From Lactiplantibacillus herbarum (GTDB lineage Bacteria; Bacillota; Bacilli; Lactobacillales; Lactobacillaceae): 58,935 nt of DNA. The notes beneath the pieces are model-generated. The model was given only the letters and a program-made list of their open reading frames with translations. It was not told the origin of the DNA and searched no databases. Location: the NCBI RefSeq assembly GCF_001039045.1, contig NZ_LFEE01000019.1, positions 1 to 58,935 on the forward strand. The letters are read 5' to 3'. Below, in pieces: positions 8,374 to 17,911 of the stretch (positions within the stretch are counted from its first letter, which is position 1; the number at the start of each line of letters is the position of its first letter). Both the position numbers and the translations under genes were made by a program.

Positions 8374-9228
8374 ATGCCTGCTCAATTTCCATACGCTAAA
8401 AGTTTTATCACTGACTTACAAGCCGCTGGTAAACAAGCTGCTACGATTGAACAATACGAACTGACCCTAGCAGACTTCTTTAACTATGAACAACATTTTA
8501 ATGAAGTCTTTGCTAAAGATCAGCTTTTAGCAGATTTAACTGAAAGTGACGTTCAGGCTTATTTAGACATGCTACGAGATCAACGCCAATTCAAACAAAC
8601 AACGCTCAATAAATGTCTTTCTAATCTAAACGGTTATTTCAGCTACTTGTTCTCACACCGGATCATTACGACGCTGCCAACGTTCAATATCAAGGGACAG
8701 CCTGTAACAACCGCAACCGCAACGAGCATGTGGCCGCTACAACTAACGACGTGGTTAGCCAACGATGACTTACACCCATACACGCGTGCTTTCTTATTAC
8801 TCACTTATAAGGGTTATACAGCTGCTGAAATGCTATCCACAGGGTTCTACAAGCAGCTCGACCAAATGGCTCTTACAGCGTCAGAAAAGGCCTTTTGGAC
8901 TAAACTTCAAACGTTCTTATTACCATTACAATCACAGAGTGGCTGTAATGACATTTTCCTTAAAAGTCGGCAGCGGGGAGCTGATCCCCATATTACATTA
9001 GCCGCACTCCACAAGTATTTAGCAGGAGACGGACAACGTCTAGGTATCCCGTTAAAACCCGTTGCGATCCGTCAAGACTTTATCCTATGGTATCTTGACG
9101 AACACCGGACAACTGATTCTATAGCTATCATGACACGTCTACGATTGGATGAAACTAGCCTAATTTATTATCAAAATTTACTGCGCCGTCAAGAACTGCA
9201 AGTCTTACAAACCCGTAATAGCCGTTAA
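8374..9228 (+). CDS. XerC/XerD-like tyrosine recombinase fold protein lacking the catalytic residues
   Basis: The roughly 284-residue protein has an N-terminal SAM-like core-binding domain (residues about 5-95, with TIEQYELTLADFFNY and TTLNKCLSNLNGYFSYLFS) and a C-terminal region aligning with the recombinase catalytic domain. The active-site residues are mostly lost. The usual GLRxSE is GYTAAE near 146, so the first Arg is replaced. The HxLRH block reads VAIRQDF near 230, keeping only the Arg. The LGHxSLxxTxxY block is RLDETSLIYYQ with no His. It is probably a DNA-binding protein without recombinase activity, analogous in principle to other degenerate Xer paralogues of Lactobacillales. The ATG at 8374 is chosen because AAAGGATG lies about nine bases upstream; an in-frame TTG at 8368 is too close to it. 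A strong terminator follows, so it appears monocistronic. Confidence 0.75.
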   Translation: MPAQFPYAKSFITDLQAAGKQAATIEQYELTLADFFNYEQHFNEVFAKDQLLADLTESDVQAYLDMLRDQRQFKQTTLNKCLSNLNGYFSYLFSHRIITTLPTFNIKGQPVTTATATSMWPLQLTTWLANDDLHPYTRAFLLLTYKGYTAAEMLSTGFYKQLDQMALTASEKAFWTKLQTFLLPLQSQSGCNDIFLKSRQRGADPHITLAALHKYLAGDGQRLGIPLKPVAIRQDFILWYLDEHRTTDSIAIMTRLRLDETSLIYYQNLLRRQELQVLQTRNSR

Positions 9229-9230
9229 AT

Positions 9231-9280
9231 AAAAGGGGGAACCATCCTATTTTTTAGATTGGTTCCCCCTTTTATTTTTT
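9231..9280 (+). terminator. Terminator after the Xer-like gene
   Basis: AAAAGGGGGAACCA pairs with TGGTTCCCCCTTTT across a loop of about 15 bases, followed by ATTTTTT. It lies immediately after the stop codon. Confidence 0.92.
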
Positions 9281-9462
9281 GCAGCAGCCCATTAATAAAA
9301 CGTTACGTTATTGCAGTTTATTTACATTCCATTACAGAGTTATCACAAGCATTACACTGAACTTGCTACTTGGTTAAGAAGCCTTAAAATCCCTGTACGT
9401 AAGGCTTATCACCCTGTAAACTAGGACCAACGTTAAAATTCAATTCTCGAAAGGATGATTCG

Positions 9463-9663
9463 ATGACTTTCTATCGTTGGTTAGAACCATTTATTGAACA
9501 AACCAGCCCGTTTGCACCAGCAGCCTGTTACGCACATTCTGATTTTGACTTCCCCTTAACTAGCGATATTCATGAATTGTCCGATTACATTACCTATTTG
9601 AATATCCAGGACCCCGTTAAGCACTCTTTCTATTCAGCATTGGCTGCATACCGGGCTAGCTAA
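9463..9663 (+). CDS. YozE-like (UPF0346 family) SAM-fold small protein, divergent paralogue
   Basis: The 66-residue product begins MTFYRWLEPF and has SDFDFPLTSDIHELSDYITYLN followed by FYSALAAYRAS. This matches the plan of YozE/UPF0346 proteins (FYxxLM ... DxxFPxxxxDxxxxSxYLELN ... FDxAWxxY), but with several consensus positions changed. A clearer YozE orthologue lies at 32.6-32.8 kb, so this would be a second, diverged copy. The ATG is preceded by AAAGGATG at good spacing. The upstream 230 bp contain an AAGCCTTA/TAAGGCTT inverted repeat (9379-9407) but no recognised regulatory element. YozE proteins have a sterile-alpha-motif-like fold and no assigned biochemical role. Confidence 0.65.
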   Translation: MTFYRWLEPFIEQTSPFAPAACYAHSDFDFPLTSDIHELSDYITYLNIQDPVKHSFYSALAAYRAS

Positions 9664-9675
9664 CATAATCATAAG

Positions 9676-9707
9676 AAAAACATGCCATCATTGAGATGGC
9701 ATGTTTT
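9676..9707. terminator. Bidirectional terminator between the YozE-like gene and msrA
   Basis: AAAACATGCCATC and GATGGCATGTTTT form a 13-bp perfect stem with a 5-base loop. A/T runs on both sides let it serve both convergent genes. Confidence 0.9.
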
Positions 9708-9730
9708 AGTCTTTAAGGACATTTATTAAC

Positions 9731-10249
9731 TTAACTATTCCAATGCTGCTTGATAAACCGTTCCCGGCCACCCATTTCTTCAATCTGGTAACGGAAAGGA
9801 TTACGACGATAGAAGTCCTGATGCTCTGCTTCGGCTGGATAGAATGGCTTAACATCTTCAATCTGCGTCACGATCGGCTCTTTAAAACGCTCACTAGCAG
9901 CTAAAGCCGCCCGCGAATCCGTAGCAATTTGACGTTGTTCAGGACTATTAACAAAGATCACAGGACGATAACTATCACCACGATCTTGAAATTGCCCGGA
10001 GGCATCGGTAGGATCAGTTTGCCGCCAGTAGATCTCAACTAATTGCGCATAACTAATAATAGCTGGATCAAACGTAATTTCTACCGCTTCAGTATGACCT
10101 GTCGTGTGACTTGCGACCTGCTCATAGGTTGGATCGACGATCGTGCCGCCCGTATATCCTGAAACGACCTTAATAATGCCTGGTTGTTCATCGAATGGTT
10201 TCACCATACACCAGAAACACCCGCCAGCAAAGATTGCAGTTGCTGCCAT
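9731..10249 (-). CDS. msrA: Peptide-methionine (S)-S-oxide reductase MsrA
   Basis: This 172-residue enzyme reduces the S-epimer of methionine sulfoxide in proteins and free methionine, repairing oxidative damage in the cytoplasm. The active-site GGCFWC motif is at residues 9-14 with the nucleophilic cysteine at 11. The family blocks [29 protein letters not shown] and [12 protein letters not shown] follow in order. It is the downstream partner of msrB, 13 bp away on the same strand, so the two stereospecific reductases are likely co-transcribed. A bidirectional terminator follows the stop codon. Confidence 0.97.
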   Translation of the reverse strand: MAATAIFAGGCFWCMVKPFDEQPGIIKVVSGYTGGTIVDPTYEQVASHTTGHTEAVEITFDPAIISYAQLVEIYWRQTDPTDASGQFQDRGDSYRPVIFVNSPEQRQIATDSRAALAASERFKEPIVTQIEDVKPFYPAEAEHQDFYRRNPFRYQIEEMGGRERFIKQHWNS

Positions 10250-10262
10250 TACAATTCCCCCT

Positions 10263-10709
10263 CTATTTATTAAATAACGCTAGGTACTCACCATAACCAG
10301 CAGTTTGTAACTCCGTGACTGGGATGAACTTTAATGCCGCAGAGTTAATGCAATAGCGTAAGCCACCCTGATCGCTTGGACCATCTGGGAAGACGTGGCC
10401 TAAATGTGAGCTAGCTTGAGTACTAGTAACTTCCGTACGTCGCATCCCAAAAGAAATATCATGATGTTCAGTAACATGTTGTGCCGCAATCGGCTTAGTA
10501 AAAGATGGCCAACCACACCCCGCGTCATACTTATCTAACGAGCTAAATAAGGCTTCACCACTGACAATGTCTACATAGATACCCTCTTGATAAAAATCAT
10601 CATATTGGCCACTAAATGGACGCTCAGTGGCGGCCTTTTGTGTGACTGCATATTGTTCAGGCGTCAATCGTTGCTGCAGATCTTGCTTTGCTTTATCCAC
10701 ACTAACCAT
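10263..10709 (-). CDS. msrB: Peptide-methionine (R)-S-oxide reductase MsrB
   Basis: The 148-residue enzyme reduces the R-epimer of methionine sulfoxide, complementing the adjacent MsrA. It shows CGWPSF at 65-70, [17 protein letters not shown] near 91-107 and RYCINSAAL with the catalytic cysteine at 120. The CxxC pairs that bind zinc in many MsrB proteins are absent, so this is the metal-free type. The ATG at 10709 directly abuts a GAGAGGG sequence. The in-frame GTG at codon 4 (10700) would give a better-spaced ribosome-binding site and may be the real start. It is followed at 13 bp by msrA. Confidence 0.96.
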   Translation of the reverse strand: MVSVDKAKQDLQQRLTPEQYAVTQKAATERPFSGQYDDFYQEGIYVDIVSGEALFSSLDKYDAGCGWPSFTKPIAAQHVTEHHDISFGMRRTEVTSTQASSHLGHVFPDGPSDQGGLRYCINSAALKFIPVTELQTAGYGEYLALFNK

Positions 10710-10781
10710 CCCTCTCTCTAATTATTAAGTTGTACACAACTTAATTACATTACTTATATTACCCTATTTTAATTTAAATGC

Positions 10782-10820
10782 AAAAAAGAAGCCTCCACTC
10801 GCTAAGAATGGCGGCTTCTA
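10782..10820 (-). terminator. Terminator of ppaC
   Basis: On the minus strand, AGAAGCCGCCA pairs with a TGGAGGCTTCT arm and is followed by TTTTTT. It lies 20 bp after the ppaC stop. Confidence 0.85.
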
Positions 10821-10839
10821 ATCATTTATTCAATACTAA

Positions 10840-11769
10840 TTAAGCGTTAAAAGCGTCCGTCAATTGTGGGACAACTTGTTTCTTACGTGAAACAACACCT
10901 GGCAAGCTCAAACGATTGTTAGCAATCGTCTTACCAAAGGCTTTTTCAACTGGTTCAGTAGGTTGGCCAATAACCAATAATTCAGAGTTGCTATCTAAGA
11001 TGTTAGTAGCTAGGATCAAGAATAAGTCATAGCCTTCACTAGCGTTTTCATCTTTAGCAGCAGCTTCCATAGCAGCTTGGCGCTTGAAAACATCGTCTAA
11101 GTCAACTGTGTTAACTTGGGCAACGCGCACAGTCTTGCCAGCCATTTCAAATGACTTAGCATCGGCATCGATTAATTCTTTTTCAGACTTGCTGTCAAGA
11201 TTAGTCCCAGCTTTAAGCATAGCTAAACCATAAGTTTCGTAGTCAATGTCAGCAATCTTAGCTAAGTCTTTAACAACGGCAACATCAGTTGGTGTGGTCG
11301 TTGGTGACTTCAATAATAACGTATCAGAAATGATTGCTGATAACATCAAACCAGCTAACTTAGCAGGAATTTCAATATCGTTTTCCATGAAAAGCTTGTA
11401 GATAACGGTACTACAGCAACCAAGTGGTTCAGCACGGTAGAATAATGGTTGTGCCGTATTGAAGCCAGCAATCCGGTGATGATCAACAACGTGGCTAACC
11501 GTCAAGTCAGCGATATCGCTAACACTCTGTTGTGGTTCGTTATGATCAACTAACATTACACTGTCAACTTCAGAACCTGCTTCAGTGATGACGCGAAGAG
11601 CTGGTTCGTCAAAATGATCTAAAACGAATTGAGTTTCTTCGTTAGGTTCGCCTAAAGCAACGGCTTCAGTGTCAGCACCCATCTGGTTTTCAAAATATGA
11701 AAAGGCCTTAGCTGCGACAATTGCATCTGTATCTGGACTCTGGTGGCCAAAAATTAATTCCTTGCTCAT
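10840..11769 (-). CDS. ppaC: Manganese-dependent inorganic pyrophosphatase (DHH family)
   Basis: This 309-residue family II pyrophosphatase hydrolyses PPi to two phosphates and pulls biosynthetic reactions forward. The metal-binding GHQSPDTDAI motif is near residues 8-17 and the DHH triad lies in VSHVVDHHRIAGF near 97. The C-terminal DHHA2 domain ends with the RKKQVVP substrate-binding loop. It follows a LysR-type regulator by 22 bp on the same strand, so the two may share a transcript, and it ends in a strong terminator before msrB. Length and motifs are typical; nothing unusual was seen. Confidence 0.97.
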   Translation of the reverse strand: MSKELIFGHQSPDTDAIVAAKAFSYFENQMGADTEAVALGEPNEETQFVLDHFDEPALRVITEAGSEVDSVMLVDHNEPQQSVSDIADLTVSHVVDHHRIAGFNTAQPLFYRAEPLGCCSTVIYKLFMENDIEIPAKLAGLMLSAIISDTLLLKSPTTTPTDVAVVKDLAKIADIDYETYGLAMLKAGTNLDSKSEKELIDADAKSFEMAGKTVRVAQVNTVDLDDVFKRQAAMEAAAKDENASEGYDLFLILATNILDSNSELLVIGQPTEPVEKAFGKTIANNRLSLPGVVSRKKQVVPQLTDAFNA

Positions 11770-11791
11770 TAGTATTGCGCTCCTTTAAAAC

Positions 11792-12754
11792 TTATTTTTG
11801 ATTAATCTTTTGTAAACGTGAGAGATAATCTTCGGCCCGTAAGTAGCTATCAAACTCATCCAAGAAATTCTTGACCCGTGGAATTTGATCCTTATCCTTA
11901 CGGAATACGAAGTTCAAGTCAAACTTAATCGCTGGTTCAAATGACAACGTGTGTAAATTGTCATCAGTTGGGTTCGCCATCATGAATGAACTTGGTAAGG
12001 CCGTATTGGTCTTAGTAGTTGCCGCTACAAACCGATAGATTTGTTGTGGTTTTGTAAAACGTGCAACGGCTGTTGGTAGATCAGCTAGCTGGTTCTTATA
12101 GGACTCTTTAACCACTTGATCCAAATAGTAATTCTCTGGATACGTTACCCACGGAACCGTAGTCGTATCCTTGAATTTAATTCGTTTCTTTTTGGCTAGC
12201 TTTTCATCACTAGAAATGAATAGTAATTCATCCTGAATAATTTTCTTTGATTGATATGGCTTCCAGTTTTTAATACTTTCATCTGGTAAATACATCACTG
12301 CCAAATCAATCCGGTTGTTTTCTAGTCGTTCCCAGATTTCTTTCCGTGTCAACATATGGAATGAAATGATCACGTTAGGATGAGCCTCATAGTATTTGAT
12401 GGCAAAATCTTCAAAGACATGGTCTTCAATCGAAGCTAATACCCCAATATTGATGGAACCCTGGGTTGCACTAGTGGTTTGTTGAATTTCGTCAGTTGCT
12501 TTGTTAAGCACATCGTAAATGTTATGCGTGGCATTTAGCATGGTGTAACCAGCGTCGGATAAGCGTAGCTTTTTACCGACTGAATAGAATAATGGTGCAC
12601 CAACCGTGCGTTCTAGCTTTTTGATTTGTTGGGTCAAGGCGGGCTGAGTGATCCCTAAAATTTGCGCTGCTTGCGTATAGTTCATAGTTTCAGCTAATTG
12701 CAAGAAATACGTTAACGTTTTAGATGAAAAAATACTCTCTTGAGTTGTCTTCAT
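11792..12754 (-). CDS. LysR-family transcriptional regulator
   Basis: The protein has an N-terminal winged helix (MNYTQAAQILGITQPALTQQ, roughly residues 25-45) and a C-terminal periplasmic-binding-like effector domain, the classic LTTR layout. The chosen ATG at 12754 (MKTTQESIF) lies about eight bases after AAAGGATCAGG; an upstream in-frame start at 12784 would absorb that site. The product is about 320 residues. The gene is 22 bp upstream of ppaC and co-directional, while a parC operon lies behind it. LTTRs usually control a divergent gene, and there is none here, so the target and inducer cannot be inferred. Confidence 0.9.
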   Translation of the reverse strand: MKTTQESIFSSKTLTYFLQLAETMNYTQAAQILGITQPALTQQIKKLERTVGAPLFYSVGKKLRLSDAGYTMLNATHNIYDVLNKATDEIQQTTSATQGSINIGVLASIEDHVFEDFAIKYYEAHPNVIISFHMLTRKEIWERLENNRIDLAVMYLPDESIKNWKPYQSKKIIQDELLFISSDEKLAKKKRIKFKDTTTVPWVTYPENYYLDQVVKESYKNQLADLPTAVARFTKPQQIYRFVAATTKTNTALPSSFMMANPTDDNLHTLSFEPAIKFDLNFVFRKDKDQIPRVKNFLDEFDSYLRAEDYLSRLQKINQK

Positions 12755-12937
12755 GAATTCTACCTGATCCTTTCTTCTTATCACTATCTTATAATACCTA
12801 TAATCTTATACAAGATTAAAAGTGAAAGCAAGCGGTTGTTATCGGTAAATAAATCTTAACTAATTCGTTAATTATCTTTAGTTACCACTTCATCATAAGC
12901 TAATGCCAGTTACCACGCAAGTATTCGCATTAGTGAA

Positions 12938-15391
12938 TTAAACCGTTAAAGGAATTGGATGTAATTCCATGGTTAAAGGTTCCCCTTCAACGTCCGTATC
13001 AACGACGAAAGAACCATTCGAGTAACGCGCACTCACTGGATGATCATCGCTCAAAATCGAGTGATGCTTATCGCGAGTAGTCAAGACATCCAGCGCAGTT
13101 CCAGTACTACCTGCATCTAATAAGACGTAGTCAGCGACCCGGTGCGGATTGTTCTTCAATTCGCGAAGAACTTGGACCCCACGTCGAGCTCGACTGGTGA
13201 CTGGAATATCAGCCACCTTCATCTTCTTGAACGATCCACGTTGCGTAATTAACGCAATCAGGTCAGTTTCATTGGCGATAGTCGCTCGCACGATTGCGTC
13301 ATCACGAAGATCCATTGACTTAACCCCAACGGCTTTTGCACCAGTTGTTGGGACTTCACTGAGATCATAGCGTAAGCCGTAACCGTGCTGTGTAATCAAT
13401 ACTAATGTCCCAGTTGGAGCCTGTGGCAAGTATTTCACTGAAACGACCATGGAATCGTCCGATTTAAGCTTCATAAACTGACTTGCTCTGGTCTTATAAG
13501 TTCGACCAGGAACGTATTCCTCGAAAGCTGTTTGCTTAATGTAACCGTCGTTCGTCGCAATCAAGAATTTCCCAGTTGCCTTTAAGTTTTCAAAACTAAA
13601 GACCCAAGTAATTCGTTCATTATCAGCTAAACCAATCGTTTGCGAAATGTGCTCACCAGTGTCTTTCCACTTAGCGTCCGCAATTTCATAAACAGGCCGG
13701 TAGATCAGATGTCCCATGTTGGTAAACATCATCAAGTGATCTAGCGTACTGTTCTTCTCCAGGTAGATTGGATAGTCTTCATCTTTAAGACCATTATCGT
13801 CCGGTTCAGAAGCAGTGTAAGAACGTAGACTAGTCCGCTTGATATACCCATCGTGACTGATCATGACGACCACGTCTTCTTGTGGAATCACAACTTCGGT
13901 CTTAACCTTTAGTTCTTGAATTTCAGTCTGAATTTCAGTTAAACGATGTGTTGGATAGTATTTTTGAATCTTCTTGAGTTCACGACGCAAGACTTCATCT
14001 AATTTTTTAGGCTGGGCAAGAATCAGTTGATAGCTCGCAATATCGTCAGCTAATTCAGCCGCTTCTTTTTCAAGCTGCGTCACATCGGTATTCGTCAAGC
14101 GGTACAGTTGCATCGTGACGATTGCTTCCGCTTGAATCTCGCTGAAATCAAACTTGTCTACCAAGTTTTGCTTAGCATCCCGTTTATCCTTACTACCTCG
14201 AATCGTCTGGATAACTTGATCCAAGATCGACATCGCTTTGATCAGTCCTTGAACGATATGTTGCCGATCAGTGGCCTTCTTCAGGTTAAACTGTGTCCGC
14301 CGAGTAATCACGTCACGTTGATGTTCCAGGTATGCCGATAGGATCAACTTGAGACCAACGTGTTCTGGACGTTGATGATAAATGGCAACCATGTTGAAGT
14401 TATACGTGATCTGTAGGTCAGTATTCTTAAACAAGTACGTCAAGATACCGTCCGCATTCACATCCCGCTTCAATTCAATGACGATTGACAGACCCTTACG
14501 ATCACTTTCATCACGGACTTCGGCAATCCCTTCGATCTTCTTCATAATCCGAATTTCATCGATCTTTTTAACTAATTGTGCCTTATTAACTTCATACGGA
14601 ATCTCAGAAACTTCGATCTGGGTCTTATTACCCTTGATCGGTACGATCTGCGTACGTGAACGCACAACGATTCGACCCCGACCCGTTTCGTAAGCCTGCT
14701 TAATCCCAGCAAGCCCCTGGATAATCCCACCAGTTGGGAAATCAGGTCCCTTTACAAAGTCCATTAAATCATCCAGCGTTGCCTTAGGATGATTCATAAG
14801 GAATAACACCGCGTCAATAACCTCACTTAAGTTGTGAGGTGGAATTTCCGTGGCATATCCAGCTGAGATCCCGGTTGCACCATTAACCAGTAAGTTGGGA
14901 AAACGAGCGGGCAAGACCGTTGGTTCATATTCAGTATCATCAAAGTTTAAAACCATATCAACGGTTTTCTTATCGATGTCCTGTAACATTTCGCCAGAAA
15001 TCTTACTTAAACGCGCTTCGGTATACCGCATTGCGGCTGCCGGATCGCCATCCATTGACCCGTTATTACCGTGCATCTCAATTAATGGTTCGCGTAACTT
15101 CCAATCTTGACTAAGACGAACCATCGCCTCATAGATTGAAGAGTCACCATGGGGGTGAAAATTACCCATGATATTACCAACTGACTTGGCTGACTTACGA
15201 AAAGCCTTGTCAAAAGTATTCCCATCTTGATTCATCGCGTACAAGATCCGACGTTGAACGGGTTTTAAGCCATCACGAATATCTGGCAAGGCCCGTTCTT
15301 GGATAATATACTTGGAATAACGGCCAAAACGGTCGCCCATGACTTCTTCAAGGGTTAGTTCTTGAATGTTTGATTGTTCTTCAGTTGCCAT
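12938..15391 (-). CDS. parC: DNA topoisomerase IV subunit A
   Basis: The 817-residue ParC forms the breakage-reunion subunit of topoisomerase IV, which decatenates daughter chromosomes. The catalytic tyrosine is Tyr123 in AMRYTEARL. The quinolone-resistance region reads HPHGDSSIYEA, with Ser84 and Glu88 equivalent to the wild-type Ser80/Glu84 of staphylococcal GrlA, so no classical quinolone-resistance substitution is visible at those positions. A long coiled-coil arm precedes the C-terminal beta-propeller repeats. It follows parE by 13 bp, forming the usual parEC pair. The start ATG has an AGGGGG ribosome-binding site. Confidence 0.98.
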   Translation of the reverse strand: MATEEQSNIQELTLEEVMGDRFGRYSKYIIQERALPDIRDGLKPVQRRILYAMNQDGNTFDKAFRKSAKSVGNIMGNFHPHGDSSIYEAMVRLSQDWKLREPLIEMHGNNGSMDGDPAAAMRYTEARLSKISGEMLQDIDKKTVDMVLNFDDTEYEPTVLPARFPNLLVNGATGISAGYATEIPPHNLSEVIDAVLFLMNHPKATLDDLMDFVKGPDFPTGGIIQGLAGIKQAYETGRGRIVVRSRTQIVPIKGNKTQIEVSEIPYEVNKAQLVKKIDEIRIMKKIEGIAEVRDESDRKGLSIVIELKRDVNADGILTYLFKNTDLQITYNFNMVAIYHQRPEHVGLKLILSAYLEHQRDVITRRTQFNLKKATDRQHIVQGLIKAMSILDQVIQTIRGSKDKRDAKQNLVDKFDFSEIQAEAIVTMQLYRLTNTDVTQLEKEAAELADDIASYQLILAQPKKLDEVLRRELKKIQKYYPTHRLTEIQTEIQELKVKTEVVIPQEDVVVMISHDGYIKRTSLRSYTASEPDDNGLKDEDYPIYLEKNSTLDHLMMFTNMGHLIYRPVYEIADAKWKDTGEHISQTIGLADNERITWVFSFENLKATGKFLIATNDGYIKQTAFEEYVPGRTYKTRASQFMKLKSDDSMVVSVKYLPQAPTGTLVLITQHGYGLRYDLSEVPTTGAKAVGVKSMDLRDDAIVRATIANETDLIALITQRGSFKKMKVADIPVTSRARRGVQVLRELKNNPHRVADYVLLDAGSTGTALDVLTTRDKHHSILSDDHPVSARYSNGSFVVDTDVEGEPLTMELHPIPLTV

Positions 15392-15404
15392 TTCACGACC
15401 CCCT

Positions 15405-17411
15405 TTAGTGCTCTAATTGCTGGGCCAATTCTTCATCAGCCTGTTCATGCGCGGATGAAACAGCTTGATTGTCCAATAAAGACCCATCTTCATCAAGATT
15501 AAAATGTACATTACTTTCTATCCATTTACGACGGGGTTCAACTTTATCACCCATTAGCGTTGTAACCCGTTTTTCAGCAAGCGCTGCGTCGTCAATTCTA
15601 ACACGTACCAGTGTCCGTACTTCGGGATCCATCGTGGTTTCCCACAACTGCTCAGCATTCATTTCACCAAGTCCCTTATAACGTTGCAAGGCATAGCCCT
15701 TACCAAAAGTCTTCGTACGCAAGGCTAATTCATCGTCAGTCCAAGCATATTCCGTCCGTAATTGTTTACCTTGTTTTTTCTGTAACCGGTACAGCGGCGG
15801 TAATGCAATGTAGATCTTACCCGCATCAATCATCGGCCGCATGTATTTATAGAAGAAAGTTAAGAGTAGCACTTGAATATGAGCACCATCGGTATCGGCA
15901 TCGGTCATAATAATAACCTTGTCGTAGTTGCTGGATTCAATATCAAACTCTGGACCGACACCAGCACCGATCGTATAGATCATGGTGTTGATTTCTTCAT
16001 TTTTAACGATGTCAGCTAATTTAGCCTTTTCCGTATTCAAGACCTTACCTCGTAACGGTAAGATAGCCTGAAACTTACGATCACGGCCCTGTTTAGCAGA
16101 ACCACCGGCCGAATCACCTTCAACTAGAAAGAGTTCGTTACGCTTGGCATTTTTAGACTGCGCCGGCGTTAATTTTCCAGATAACAGGCGTTCCTGCTTA
16201 TGGCGACGCTTGCCATTACGGCTCTCATCTCGAGCTTTACGTGCTGCTTCTCGAGCTTGGCGGGCCGTCGTTGACTTCCGGATCAGCATCTGTGCAAATT
16301 CCCCGTTTTCCATTAAGAAGAATTGGAGTTGCTCACTAACCACGTTGTCAACGATCATGCGCGCTTCTGGTGTCCCCAGCTTTTCCTTCGTTTGTCCTTC
16401 AAACTGTAATAAGTTCTCGGGAATCCGAAGTGAAACTACTGCAGAAAGTCCTTCACGAACATCGGAACCTTCTAAGTTCTTGTCCTTTTCCTTCAACAAG
16501 CCCACTTTACGCGCGTATTCGTTAAAAGCTTTGGTCCACGCGCTACGAAAACCAGCTTCGTGTGTCCCACCATCTGGCGTACGCACGTTATTAACAAAGG
16601 ATAACAGGTTTTCAGAGTAGCCGTCATTGTATTGAGCAGCGACCTCGACTTCAACACCGTCCTTGGTGCCATCGAAGAACATGACGTCACCTAGCGTATC
16701 CTTATCTTCGTTTAAGTAATTGACGAATGCTTTAATACCATCTTCAAAATAAAATTCCAGCGCTTGTTCCTGATTCTCACGTTCATCGGTTAAAGTGATC
16801 TTAACTCCTTTAAGTAAAAAGGCTGATTCCCGTAATCGTTCAGCGAGCGTTTGGAAATTATAAACCGTGGTGGTGAAGATGCTAGCGTCTGGTTTAAACG
16901 TAATCGTCGTACCGTTGGGCTTATTAGTCTTGCCCTTCTTTTCAAGGGTCCCAACCGGATGACCACCGTCTTTAAAATGTTCTACATAGCGGTAGCCATC
17001 ACGAATGATGGTTACTGTAAGCTCAGTCGAAAGTGCGTTAACCACACTAGCACCGACCCCATGTAACCCACCAGACGTCTTGTAGCCACCCTGACCGAAT
17101 TTACCACCCGCATGAAGCACTGTTAAAATTACTTCAGCAGTTGGAATTCCAGAAGCGTGCATCCCAACTGGCATCCCACGCCCATGATCGACAACGGTAA
17201 TACTATTATCTGCATGAATCGTGACATTAATCTCGTTACCGTAACCAGATAACGCCTCATCGACAGCATTATCAACAATTTCGTAGACTAAATGATGGAG
17301 TCCGCGGCCGTCCGTTGAGCCGATATACATCCCAGGACGCTTTCGAACGGCTTCTAATCCTTCAAGTACTTGGATTGAAGAGTCATCATATTCTTGACCT
17401 TTTTTTGCCAT
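15405..17411 (-). CDS. parE: DNA topoisomerase IV subunit B
   Basis: This 668-residue GHKL ATPase subunit of topoisomerase IV opens with EGLEAVRKRPGMYIGSTD and has the ATP-binding blocks DNAVDEAL and GGLHGVGASVVNALS. The C-terminal Toprim region contains FLVEGDSAGGSAKQGRDRKF and IMTDADTDGAHI, with its acidic metal ligands. It is first in the parE-parC operon. The ATG at 17411 follows AAAAGGAGT at good spacing. A gene-free region of about 500 bp separates it from the divergent plsY and must hold promoters for both. Confidence 0.98.
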   Translation of the reverse strand: MAKKGQEYDDSSIQVLEGLEAVRKRPGMYIGSTDGRGLHHLVYEIVDNAVDEALSGYGNEINVTIHADNSITVVDHGRGMPVGMHASGIPTAEVILTVLHAGGKFGQGGYKTSGGLHGVGASVVNALSTELTVTIIRDGYRYVEHFKDGGHPVGTLEKKGKTNKPNGTTITFKPDASIFTTTVYNFQTLAERLRESAFLLKGVKITLTDERENQEQALEFYFEDGIKAFVNYLNEDKDTLGDVMFFDGTKDGVEVEVAAQYNDGYSENLLSFVNNVRTPDGGTHEAGFRSAWTKAFNEYARKVGLLKEKDKNLEGSDVREGLSAVVSLRIPENLLQFEGQTKEKLGTPEARMIVDNVVSEQLQFFLMENGEFAQMLIRKSTTARQAREAARKARDESRNGKRRHKQERLLSGKLTPAQSKNAKRNELFLVEGDSAGGSAKQGRDRKFQAILPLRGKVLNTEKAKLADIVKNEEINTMIYTIGAGVGPEFDIESSNYDKVIIMTDADTDGAHIQVLLLTFFYKYMRPMIDAGKIYIALPPLYRLQKKQGKQLRTEYAWTDDELALRTKTFGKGYALQRYKGLGEMNAEQLWETTMDPEVRTLVRVRIDDAALAEKRVTTLMGDKVEPRRKWIESNVHFNLDEDGSLLDNQAVSSAHEQADEELAQQLEH

Positions 17412-17911
17412 TCTTACAACTCCTTTTGAATTTTAATTAAGTTAAGTTCGTATTAGCAACGGCTGACGGCAACCGATATTAGCTCGGTACACAGCGCCTA
17501 TCACTAACGGTAACCTAGTTTAGAGTCTTGCTATTTTGGGCTCGTCAGGTTAATCAGTAGTTAGCATACGCTAAAATAACCAGTTTAGCAAACATACGTT
17601 CGCAACAACTGATCAACCTATCCATCCATAAAAAATAAGCCACTTACTAGCTTACCTCATGTTGATTCTAAGCGCCAGTTCAAAAATTAATCTTAGTCCT
17701 AGCCCGACGAGACCGTAAAAGTCGCGGCTAATCTTGTAGTTAGCGCTTTAATAGTGATAGCATCAAGCTTCCGGACATATAATAATTAGAAAAAAGTCAC
17801 GTATTTTTCGCAATTACTGGTCGATGTCCTAATTTTTCGATTAATTTATTCCCATGATTAACAAAATAATGCTAAAATATTGAAGTGATTCTATTGCGGG
17901 AGGAACTCATT
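17412..17911. other. Divergent intergenic region between parE and plsY
   Basis: These 500 bp contain no convincing gene. For plsY, a TGCTAAAAT extended -10-like element lies about 17872-17880, with the ribosome-binding site GGGAGG at 17898-17903. A TATAAT on the plus strand near 17778 lacks a good -35. No hairpin or riboswitch was recognised. This is where promoters of the parEC operon and plsY should lie. Confidence 0.4.

Noticed and set aside
8374-9228. Prophage or integrative element integrase
   Set aside because: The catalytic residues are lost and no phage, att duplication or other mobile genes lie nearby.
14850-15110. Plus-strand frames inside parC
   Set aside because: They overlap the conserved ParC active-site region and only reflect codon bias.
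16144-16620. 158-codon plus-strand frame
   Set aside because: It lies wholly inside parE on the other strand and has no ribosome-binding site.
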